Below are positions 1-5,912 of a stretch of DNA of 7,389 nt, piece by piece. A model generated the notes under the pieces. It saw only the letters and a list, made by a program, of their open reading frames with translations, made no database searches and was not told where the DNA came from. This DNA is from Candidatus Hydrogenedentota bacterium (GTDB taxonomy: Bacteria; Hydrogenedentota; Hydrogenedentia; Hydrogenedentales; SLHB01). How positions within the stretch are numbered: the stretch's first letter is position 1; each line of letters starts with the position of its first letter. Both the position numbers and the translations under genes were made by a program. Location: the NCBI GenBank assembly GCA_003557825.1, contig PWNM01000503.1, forward strand, positions 1-7,389. The letters run 5' to 3'.

Positions 1-197
1 AAGAATCCGAGAAGATACATGGAGACCACCGCCGGTTTGTGCTTGGAGAAGCGCAAACGGATCAACTGCCATTGCGACAGCGTGGCGGTGGACTCAACGG
101 GGCCGCTCATGTCGGGTCCGCCCTCCGGCACAGCGGGGACGACACCTTCCGGCTGGAATTCGGCCTTTTGGTCCTGATGTTTTTCCTCGGCCTTCAC
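1..197 (-). CDS. DppC/OppC-type ABC transporter permease, N-terminal part (runs off the window)
   Basis: This is the second membrane subunit of a peptide/oligosaccharide ABC importer; only the first 65 codons are present. About 40 hydrophilic, Pro/Glu-rich residues come first. Then comes the cytoplasmic motif SQWQLIRLRFSKHKPAVVSM (residues 41-60), typical of the OppC N-terminal domain just before its first membrane helix, which begins as YLLGF at the window edge. The start chosen is GTG at 197-195: a perfect AAGGAGG lies at 210-204 with a 6-base spacer, and the GTG overlaps the TGA of the upstream permease fusion in the four bases GTGA, so the two are probably translationally coupled. An internal ATG at 110-108 with GGAGGG about 10 bases upstream is a possible alternative start. 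It would pair with the DppB-like half of the upstream protein to form the membrane pore. ATPase genes are not in view and may lie further downstream. Confidence 0.88.
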   Translation of the reverse strand, partial: MKAEEKHQDQKAEFQPEGVVPAVPEGGPDMSGPVESTATLSQWQLIRLRFSKHKPAVVSMYLLGF

Positions 198-3100
198 CGG
201 CTGCCTCCTTCAAAGCGAATGCGCGGATCGAGCCAAAGCAGGAGAAGATCGCTGACGAGCGTCCCGATAACACCGAGAACGCTCAGAACCATGAGCATCG
301 ATGCGGCGACGTAGACATCTTCAAGCATCAAGCCGTCGAGAAGCAGCGGCCCCACCATGGGAAGACTGAGGACAATCGCGACAATGGCCCCGCCCGAGAC
401 AAGCTGCGGGAATATACCGCCCACTCCCGATATAAACGGGTTCAGGGCGAGGCGCACGGGGTACTTGACGAGGAGCTTGAAGGGGCGCACCCCTTTGGCG
501 CGCGCCGTCGTCACGTAGGGTTTCTTGAGTTCGTCGAGGAGGTTGCCGCGCATGACGCGGATCATCCCCGCCGTGCCCGCCGTGGCGATGACGACAATCG
601 GCACCCAGATGTGCTTCAACAAATCCACCACCTTGCCCCACGTCCACTCCGGAGCGGTGGCATATTCCGGTGAAAACAGTCCCGAAACGTTCATACCAAG
701 GTAGCGGTCTGCCCAATACATTATAAGGATGGCAAAAAGGAAATTCGGCAGACACATACCGATGAACCCGATAAAAGAGAGGACGTAGTCCCCCACCGAA
801 TACTGGCGCACCGCTGAATAGATGCCGATGGGCAGAGCGATCAACCATGTGAAAAGAATCGTCCCGAGTGACACCCAAAAAGTAAGCATTATCCGTTCGC
901 CCACCATTTCGTTGACGGATCGCTGGGTGTCCATGGAGCGCCCCATCTCGCCTTGGAGCAGGCCCCTGTCCGAGGAATCAAAAGAGAAGAACCAAAAAAC
1001 ACCGATCCAGCGCAGAAATTGCTTCCATAACGGCTCTTCGAGATGGAAAAGCTCACGCAGACGCTCGGTCTCTTCGATCGCCTCCCGGTCCCCCGTCGCC
1101 TCCAGTTGCATGATTCTCGTCTCGATGAAGTCGCCGGGCGGTGCCTGGATGATCACAAAGATGCAAACGGCCATGATGAGAAGGGTCGGCACAAGGATGA
1201 TAAGCCGCCGACCGATAAAGGGATGGCGGACCCCGGCGTAGACGAGGGCCAAACCGGTCGCGACAATGACGAGACGCCACATTAGCTGCCCGAAACCGTC
1301 GTCATCAATGCGCTCGCGCGTCTCCGGGTCGAACGCCCCACGGGCCGGCGTGGCGCGGATCATCTCCCGTTTCATCTGCGCCAAGGCGCCCGGAGAGTCC
1401 CGCGGTTCATCAAAGAAATACGTTTCGATGCCGGTGTTGGCGGGCGTGGCATAGGCCCACCCCTGCAGCGCCACCCGTGGAACATTGCGGAATCCGTTCT
1501 GCACCACGGTGAGGGCGGGCGGCGGCGTGCTGATGCCGATCGACCAGACCTCCTCCGCTGTGACCGCCGCCATCTCCTGGAAAATCGCCACCCGCTCCTC
1601 TTGCGTGGGAGCCGAGAGAGCCTGCACGTAGCGCTCCATATTCTCGCGGGCCGGGCTTCCCGGGGGCGGCTCCAACCCGGTCGCGTCCTCTGCGCCGAAT
1701 AGCCCTCCGGTAAGGAACCACTGGGCGTATCTGATAGCATAGTTCGACATCGGTCTCACTGGTGCAAAGGTCCTCGGCTCGACCAGCGGATGGAACTCGC
1801 TTTCACCGGTCCACACAATCATGTCGACGTCGCCCGCACTGTTATTGGCGAAGAACAGTCTTTGGCCGCGCTCCCGGAAAGACACCCGGATGCCCACCGC
1901 CGCCCAGTCGTCGACAACAAACTGCGCCGGCCCTTCACCCGTGAAAACGGTGAAGTCCATAAAAAAGGTGAGCCGGGTACCGTCCGGCAAAGTCCGCATG
2001 CCTTCGCGGTCCCGCCGGGTCAGGCCAATGCCGTCGAGGAGCGCGTTCGCGCGATCCGGATCGTAATCAACGTAGCTATACCGGAATTTTTCGCTCTCAA
2101 ACGGCGACCCCGGTCCCGGATCGGGCTGGGCGGGCTTCCCCACCCCATGGTAGAGGGAGTCGATGATCGCCTGCCGGTTGATGGCGAGGGAGAGCGCGCG
2201 GCGGAAATCGCGCTCACGCAGGATCTCCGCCTTGGCTTCCGTCACAGGATTGTCGGCACGACGCGTGATGTTGAACGATACCTGCCAGTCCGAGCGCGTC
2301 GCGGGATACCAGTGATACACTTCGTAATCACCGGACTCGCGCCCCTCCATGAGCATCGTATAGTTGTCGAATCGCAAGCCGCGGTCCTGCATGGTGGCGA
2401 AGCCGGTCGCCGCCGCAATGGGAAGGAGGAGGGCACTGCGCACCTCGAAAAGAATCCGGTCCACGTAGGGCAATTGGTTTCCCTCCGGATCGACGGCCCA
2501 GAAATACGGGTTACGCACAAAGCCCTCCGGCGGATTCACACGGTGCGTGCGGTAAATCCACGGCCACATGCGGGGATACTCGGGATTGCGGAATCCATCG
2601 AGGCTGGAATACAATGCCCGCGGTGTGAGCAATCCCGTCACGCGCATGGCGTCCTCGATGAGTTCTTGATCACCGAGATCTGGATGATAAGGCTCGAGAT
2701 AATGCCTCGGCGAGAAGAGTTCCTGCCCGCCGGCAAGAACTTCGAGAAACATGCCATACGGAGCGGGGAACTCGAAACGCACGGTGTAGTCGTCCACCTT
2801 CACGATGCGGCCCGGTTCACCCTTCACCGTCATCCATTCGGGCACATCGAAGAGCAAGTTCCGCTCCTTTTCCCACCAATACAAAATATCACCCGCCGTG
2901 AACGGATGTCCGTCCGACCACCGCACGCCGCGGCGCAGGTAAAAGGTCCACTCTCTGCGGTCTTCGTTCACCGACCATCCGCGCGCGAGGTGCGGCCGCA
3001 CCGGATAACCCATGGGCGACCAACGGACGAGCCCGGCACTGGAGAGCCGGTTCCTAATTGTGATGGAGTCGCCCATAAAGGCCGCCAAACGCACCCATGT

Positions 3101-3472
3101 TCCACCGTAATTGCCGATATCATCGACCCCCTCGAGGACAAGCGGCTCCGGCCCCACCCTTTCCTCCACGGGAGGCAGGTGACCCTCCTCGACCAATTCG
3201 CGCAAAATGGGTGACTCCCCTTTCGGCCACCAAGCACCTTCCCGGCCGGCCTCATAAGCGACGTCGCGCTGCACCACCGGCAGCTCCTCGGGCACATGCA
3301 CCCCCCGGCGGGCCTGATCATAAAAGTCCGCCTCCGGGGGCGGCTCCGGCAAGCCCGTGCGGATGTCCGGCCGCAGTAGCCACCCCCAGATCAACAGGGA
3401 TACGAGGAAGCCGAGGATCGTGCCCGCCGCCCAAAAAAACGGTGAGGGCCGGAGCCGATCGACCATCTTCAT
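194..3472 (-). CDS. Membrane-anchored family-5 solute-binding protein fused to a DppB-type ABC permease
   Basis: A 1092-residue single chain joins receptor and channel of a peptide/oligosaccharide ABC importer. Residues 12-34 form an uncleaved-looking membrane anchor with no lipobox. Residues 80-125 carry a linker of the type ESPILRELVEEGHLPPVEER followed by IGNYGGTW, seen in one SBP_bac_5 subgroup. Residues about 125-690 are the SBP_bac_5 domain (WTFYLRRGVRWSDGHPFTAGD at 175-195, FRRALSLAINRQAI at 423-436). Residues 728-748 are an extra membrane helix; 754-1090 are a complete DppB-like permease: helix 756-776, a long extracytoplasmic loop containing APPGDF, then helices near 862-884, 896-920, 953-972, 1018-1038 and 1058-1082. 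The ABC-contacting EAA-type loop is at 981-1010 (YVTTARAKGV...YPVRLALNP, Gly994). The start ATG at 3472 lacks a clear ribosome-binding site; a second in-frame ATG is two codons on. Separate genes are the family norm, so the fusion is odd. Family-5 receptors bind peptides, nickel or oligosaccharides; given the neighbours an oligosaccharide is my inference. Confidence 0.93.
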   Translation of the reverse strand: MKMVDRLRPSPFFWAAGTILGFLVSLLIWGWLLRPDIRTGLPEPPPEADFYDQARRGVHVPEELPVVQRDVAYEAGREGAWWPKGESPILRELVEEGHLPPVEERVGPEPLVLEGVDDIGNYGGTWVRLAAFMGDSITIRNRLSSAGLVRWSPMGYPVRPHLARGWSVNEDRREWTFYLRRGVRWSDGHPFTAGDILYWWEKERNLLFDVPEWMTVKGEPGRIVKVDDYTVRFEFPAPYGMFLEVLAGGQELFSPRHYLEPYHPDLGDQELIEDAMRVTGLLTPRALYSSLDGFRNPEYPRMWPWIYRTHRVNPPEGFVRNPYFWAVDPEGNQLPYVDRILFEVRSALLLPIAAATGFATMQDRGLRFDNYTMLMEGRESGDYEVYHWYPATRSDWQVSFNITRRADNPVTEAKAEILRERDFRRALSLAINRQAIIDSLYHGVGKPAQPDPGPGSPFESEKFRYSYVDYDPDRANALLDGIGLTRRDREGMRTLPDGTRLTFFMDFTVFTGEGPAQFVVDDWAAVGIRVSFRERGQRLFFANNSAGDVDMIVWTGESEFHPLVEPRTFAPVRPMSNYAIRYAQWFLTGGLFGAEDATGLEPPPGSPARENMERYVQALSAPTQEERVAIFQEMAAVTAEEVWSIGISTPPPALTVVQNGFRNVPRVALQGWAYATPANTGIETYFFDEPRDSPGALAQMKREMIRATPARGAFDPETRERIDDDGFGQLMWRLVIVATGLALVYAGVRHPFIGRRLIILVPTLLIMAVCIFVIIQAPPGDFIETRIMQLEATGDREAIEETERLRELFHLEEPLWKQFLRWIGVFWFFSFDSSDRGLLQGEMGRSMDTQRSVNEMVGERIMLTFWVSLGTILFTWLIALPIGIYSAVRQYSVGDYVLSFIGFIGMCLPNFLFAILIMYWADRYLGMNVSGLFSPEYATAPEWTWGKVVDLLKHIWVPIVVIATAGTAGMIRVMRGNLLDELKKPYVTTARAKGVRPFKLLVKYPVRLALNPFISGVGGIFPQLVSGGAIVAIVLSLPMVGPLLLDGLMLEDVYVAASMLMVLSVLGVIGTLVSDLLLLWLDPRIRFEGGSR
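204..210 (-). promoter_or_regulatory. Strong Shine-Dalgarno for the DppC-like gene
   Basis: AAGGAGG on the minus strand sits 6 bases before the GTG at 197-195, inside the last codons of the upstream gene. It decides the GTG start and, with the GTGA stop/start overlap, points to coupled translation of the two permease subunits. The other complete genes here show no comparably good site. Confidence 0.8.
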
Positions 3473-3511
3473 CTTAACAAAATTTCAAGCGCGGGTCGCT
3501 CCCAACGGCAT

Positions 3512-5047
3512 TCAATTATCCATTTCGATGCGGAACCCGATGATATCCATCGGGAGTCTCTCGGAATTGCCCTGATGCTGACCAAGAAAATAGATCATGT
3601 TGCCGCTCCGCACCCACGTGCCATGGCTGTAGGTTGCGGTTGAATGCCGGTCGAGGAAGACACTCTCCCACTCACTCCTTCCCGCAGGCGTGGCATAAAT
3701 CCGAATCCGGCCTTCCTGGATTGTCCTCTTGAAGACTATATTGCCAAGAGAGAACAGACTACCGTCGGGAACTCCTGAAGTAGCGACATTGAACTCTTCT
3801 TCGTCCGGCCCCCGGTAATAATGGACGTTGGTGCCGGAAACGACCGTCGAGAAATGCACACTTCCATTGTCCGTAAGAAGGAATCCGGGAGAGACGGAAA
3901 TTCGGTCCCCGACGCCGAGTTCGGTCGGTTCGCCGATCTTCAAATCTCTAAGGTCCATGAACGGTACCTCAAGCGACTGCCCGTCAATGTTCTCCCACCC
4001 GCTCTCGGCCGTTGGGTCGACGGTCGTCGCATAGTAGAGGCCGCTCTGCAAAGGCGCGGGCGAGCCTTGGTACCTGGCATGTAAGACGAGGTGAAATGCA
4101 TCCTGTGCAAACCTCAGGCTACCGTAGGGGCCCCATCGGGGGTTGGCACCCTGCCCGTGGCTCAGTCGGAAGTTCGGTGTCCACTCTTCTCCGTCGTAAC
4201 GGGTAATATGATAAGATCCGCTGGTGTGCCCGCCGATGCGCCACATGGCGATCAACTCGCCCTCGTTGTTTACTCTGAAGGTCGGGTAGGTCACGCGTTC
4301 ATAATTCTCGCCCTCGCGCAAGTAGTTCTGTTTATCGTTGAACAAACTTATGTCCCAATTCTCGGCCGTCGCCGCACCGGGGACGGAAACGTTGTAGTTG
4401 AAGAAGTCATCCGGAAATTCGGATTCCGTGTACGCGTGCATGTCATACAACAAGTGAATCGTGCCGTCTATCGGGCTGATGCCGATGGAGATCCAGTTGT
4501 GTGCGTCGCCGATCATTGGATTCCCGCGAAAACCGATGTGCCGGTGGGGAAACTGTATCGTCGACCATTCGTCTTCATTGATGTGCCGCCGCGACAGCAT
4601 CACGTGGCGGTTTTCCATGCCGCCATGGTACCATGCCACGAAAAGATAGTCTCCGTGTATGCGAAACCCTCCGCCGCGTGCGTTGATGTTGCGCCCGAAC
4701 TGCACCTCACCCGAAAAATACAGGGCGTCGTCTGTTACACGCTCGCGGCTTTCCACGGTGATATTCAGCCTGCGCTCCACACGCAAACTATCGTAATCGT
4801 GGAAGATCACCTTGGCCCAGTGACCATCGGTCGCCGTCGGATCTTCCGGAAAATACAGGTAGCGCTGCAAAGACTCGCTCCAGATGTAAGGCGCGGCCAG
4901 CGTGAAGACCTCGCCGATGAAGTCGCCGGTGTCCCGCCGGAAGAAATTCCCCTCCACAGTGGGATAGCTGTTCCAGTTGATGGCACCGAGAACTGCGCTA
5001 AGGTTCAGGAAAATTACGGATTTTAACAGAACATTCCGGAGTTTCAT
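3512..5047 (-). CDS. Secreted BNR_4-family seven-bladed propeller protein, candidate polysaccharide lyase
   Basis: This 511-residue protein starts with a signal peptide (Lys/Arg-containing start, hydrophobic core about 6-20, likely cleavage near AVLGA at 18-22), so it acts outside the cytoplasm. It matches the BNR repeat-containing family (PF15892): blade motifs RGGGFRIHGDYLFVAWYHGG (124-143), GNPMIGDAHNWISIGIS (175-191), IHLLYDMH (197-204), YPTFRVNNEGELIAMWRIGG (254-273) and SYHITRYDGEEWT. The family overlaps ulvan lyases PL24/PL25 and the related GH145 fold. His183 and His204 are 21 apart, and Tyr254 and Arg270 are 16 apart, the spacings I recall between catalytic His/His and Tyr/Arg in PL24 enzymes, so a uronic-acid-cleaving lyase is plausible. 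Rhamnosidase-like activity or a non-catalytic binding role remain possible. It is the first gene of the minus operon, 39 bases before the receptor-permease gene; the DNA before its ATG has no clear ribosome-binding site. Confidence 0.85.
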   Translation of the reverse strand: MKLRNVLLKSVIFLNLSAVLGAINWNSYPTVEGNFFRRDTGDFIGEVFTLAAPYIWSESLQRYLYFPEDPTATDGHWAKVIFHDYDSLRVERRLNITVESRERVTDDALYFSGEVQFGRNINARGGGFRIHGDYLFVAWYHGGMENRHVMLSRRHINEDEWSTIQFPHRHIGFRGNPMIGDAHNWISIGISPIDGTIHLLYDMHAYTESEFPDDFFNYNVSVPGAATAENWDISLFNDKQNYLREGENYERVTYPTFRVNNEGELIAMWRIGGHTSGSYHITRYDGEEWTPNFRLSHGQGANPRWGPYGSLRFAQDAFHLVLHARYQGSPAPLQSGLYYATTVDPTAESGWENIDGQSLEVPFMDLRDLKIGEPTELGVGDRISVSPGFLLTDNGSVHFSTVVSGTNVHYYRGPDEEEFNVATSGVPDGSLFSLGNIVFKRTIQEGRIRIYATPAGRSEWESVFLDRHSTATYSHGTWVRSGNMIYFLGQHQGNSERLPMDIIGFRIEMDN

Positions 5048-5269
5048 TGGTATCGAATTGGTTGTTATGGTCTTTCAGGGGTTAACTCGTGAAAAGTCTC
5101 AGCGCATCCGTGCATTCCGCAAGTTCATGCTCCTGAAATCCGGAGCCGAACGCCAACGAAGGGATAAACACGAATGCAGACTAAAGAACGACTGCGCTGA
5201 CAATCGGACGATAGTCAACTGAACAAGTGAATCCTTCCGCAGACACATGAGACTGGAAAGATTCCGGTT

Positions 5270-5285
5270 TTCCTAATAGTAGGAA
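5270..5285. repeat. Perfect 6-bp inverted repeat, ATAG loop
   Basis: TTCCTA and TAGGAA flank a 4-base loop. An alternative pairing joins GATTCC at 5260-5265 with GGAATC at 5282-5287. It covers the stop codon of the small minus-strand ORF at 5273. There is no T-run on either side, so it is not a canonical intrinsic terminator. Confidence 0.45.
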
Positions 5286-5371
5286 TCGAGGCGGGTGAAG
5301 ATACGGTCGCCCGCGACAGGGATCCAGATGCTCGGGGACTCGTTGGAACCGGGGCTCTGCTTGACAAACAT
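5273..5371 (-). CDS. Small unidentified ORF (32 codons), or C-terminal gene remnant
   Basis: The frame runs from ATG at 5371-5369 to TAG at 5275-5273. It includes the stretch NESPSIWIPVAGDRIFTRLD, with mostly G or C in the third codon position (AGC, CCC, GTC, GCG, GGC, ATC, TTC, ACC, CGC, CTC, TAC), like the real genes nearby. The coding-like pattern continues seven codons upstream of the ATG (EWGVR...) and stops at a TGA inside the left repeat arm at 5381-5408. That suggests either a true small protein or the cut-off tail of a larger one. GGGGTG lies just before the ATG, a weak ribosome-binding site. I do not recognise the protein and assign no function. It may also simply be part of a dispersed non-coding repeat. 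Confidence 0.3.
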   Translation of the reverse strand: MFVKQSPGSNESPSIWIPVAGDRIFTRLDSYY

Positions 5372-5380
5372 GCGCACACC

Positions 5381-5410
5381 CCATTCGTTTCATTCGCTCC
5401 ATTCGCAGTT
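5381..5410 (+). repeat. Left arm: three tandem 9-bp units of CATTCGnnn
   Basis: CATTCGTTT, CATTCGCTC and CATTCGCAG follow each other without a gap at 5382-5408. The 30-base arm is the inverted partner of 5438-5467 with 22 of 30 positions matching. Similar ATTCG-based tandem strings seem to me familiar from intergenic DNA of PVC-type genomes, but that is recollection, not a search result. Confidence 0.7.
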
Positions 5411-5437
5411 CCCACCGCCCGAGCACACGCTTTTTTC

Positions 5438-5467
5438 AACTACGAATCAGCCGAATCAAACGAATCT
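5438..5467 (-). repeat. Right arm: three tandem 9-bp units, inverted relative to the left arm
   Basis: On the plus strand the units read TACGAATCA, GCCGAATCA and AACGAATCT (5441-5467), that is, ATTCG-containing units on the minus strand. The spacer to the left arm is 27 bases (5411-5437) and includes a run of six T. The two arms could fold into a long imperfect hairpin or mark the ends of a small element. Confidence 0.7.
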
Positions 5468-5549
5468 TTTGCTCGGCATCGTACGCCGACTAAAAACACC
5501 CTGAGGCATGTTTCGCGAGCCGCATGAAAGACAAGAGCCTTTTACCATG

Positions 5550-5579
5550 GAGCTATTCGTGCGGGGAACGAACCAGCTC
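5550..5579. repeat. Hairpin A: 10-bp stem with small internal loop
   Basis: GAGCT (5550-5554) pairs with AGCTC (5575-5579), and TTCGT (5556-5560) pairs with ACGAA (5568-5572), around a 7-base GCGGGGA loop. One base on the left and two on the right are unpaired. No T-run follows on either strand. Confidence 0.5.
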
Positions 5580-5639
5580 AAAGGTGCGCAAGCAGCGGTC
5601 AATCCGCTCCTTGCGCGTCTGCCACTCCCGTTCATGCAT
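5553..5639 (-). CDS. Short unidentified minus-strand ORF (28 codons), doubtful
   Basis: The frame runs from ATG at 5639 to TAG at 5555-5553 and begins REWQTRKERIDRCLRTFELV from its fourth residue, a charged amphipathic-helix-like sequence. It is preceded directly by an in-frame TAA, and no ribosome-binding site is clear. The frame coincides with hairpins A and B, so the protein-like look may be a by-product of a structured repeat. I do not recognise it. Confidence 0.15.
   Translation of the reverse strand: MHEREWQTRKERIDRCLRTFELVRSPHE
5586..5616. repeat. Hairpin B: 12 pairs, one mismatch, 5-base loop
   Basis: GCGCAAG (5586-5592) pairs with CTTGCGC (5610-5616), and AGCGG (5594-5598) pairs with CCGCT (5604-5608), separated only by a C/C mismatch. 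The loop is TCAAT. This is the strongest stem I find between the two divergent operons. It has no T-run, so a classical terminator is unlikely. It lies inside a 28-codon minus frame. Confidence 0.65.
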
Positions 5640-5694
5640 TTAACGAGAAATAGGGCCAAATCGCGGTCAGTCAATGCCCTGCATCAGAGGTAAC

Positions 5695-5769
5695 GGGTGC
5701 GGGCTCTTTGAGCCATTGCGGATCACTGGTCTCAAACCAGTTGCGTGCCGCCAAGCGGCCGCCCCATCC
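5695..5769. repeat. Cloverleaf-like cluster: three hairpins under one closing stem
   Basis: Three compact perfect stems follow each other: GGCTC/GAGCC with a TTT loop (5702-5714), ACTGGT/ACCAGT with a 5-base loop (5725-5741), and GCCGC/GCGGC with a 3-base loop (5747-5759). A flanking stem joins 5695-5701 (GGGTGCG) with 5763-5769 (CCCATCC side) with one C/C mismatch and one G/T pair. The total is 75 bases. It resembles a tRNA in size only: there is no TTC-type T-loop and no proper anticodon loop. It may be a dispersed structured intergenic repeat or a structured RNA on either strand. The minus strand also encodes a stop-to-stop frame of 37 codons here with WFETSDPQWLKEPAPVTSD and no ATG. Confidence 0.4.
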
Positions 5770-5872
5770 TACAAATACAAAAGCTTAGACGCCAATCCGC
5801 TGGACTCGGACGGACTGACGAACAACCCTCGCAAAAACAGAGTAGTATCGTTCCCAAACAAGAAGCACCTTT

Positions 5873-5891
5873 GATCCAGCGTATGCGGATC
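5873..5891. promoter_or_regulatory. Near-palindrome 21 bases before the sulfatase start
   Basis: GATCC (5873-5877) and GGATC (5887-5891) enclose GC-GTAT-GC with one unpaired A. The site could be an operator for a dimeric regulator or a short hairpin in the sulfatase leader. No regulator gene is recognisable in the window to link it to. Confidence 0.3.
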
Positions 5892-5912
5892 GCTGAAACC
5901 TAAAAAGCGACG

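Larger units (their letters stand above)
5048..5912. other. Divergent intergenic region, 865 bp, repeat- and hairpin-rich, no full-length gene
   Basis: It separates the minus-strand lyase/transporter operon from the plus-strand sulfatase and must hold both promoters, but I find no convincing -35/-10 pair on either strand. From left to right I see an unstructured 5048-5260; a hairpin and a 32-codon minus ORF at 5270-5371; paired 9-bp-period repeats at 5381-5467; a run of hairpins at 5550-5769; a further unstructured stretch; and a near-palindrome at 5873-5891 before the sulfatase start. Several short minus-strand frames have coding-like codon use yet no full domain. That fits decayed genes or dispersed repeat elements. 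No tRNA, CRISPR array or transposase is recognisable. Confidence 0.7.

Noticed and set aside
39..314. Plus-strand ORF at the left edge
   Set aside because: Antisense to the well-supported overlap of the two permease genes.
1790..3214. Plus-strand ORF of 474 codons
   Set aside because: It lies antisense to the receptor part of the fusion. The minus strand gives clear SBP_bac_5 motifs, while the plus frame gives Arg/His/Pro-rich sequence with no domain; long antisense frames are expected in GC-rich genes.
4091..5026. Plus-strand ORF of 311 codons
   Set aside because: Antisense shadow of the BNR_4 gene, which has a signal peptide and recognisable blade motifs; the plus product has no family features.
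5381..5467. CRISPR array
   Set aside because: Units are 9 bases with no spacers and the two groups are inverted to each other.
5586..5616. Intrinsic terminator
   Set aside because: The stem is strong but no T-run follows on either strand, and no gene ends just before it.
5695..5769. tRNA gene
   Set aside because: Length and four-stem layout resemble a tRNA, but the arm spacing is wrong, the third arm loop has only three bases, there is no TTCRA-type T-loop, and the central loop lacks T at position 33.
5048..5912. Sigma-70 promoters for the divergent genes
   Set aside because: Isolated boxes exist (TAGTAT at 5843 on the plus strand, TTGACT near 5218 on the minus strand) but none has a partner at acceptable spacing.
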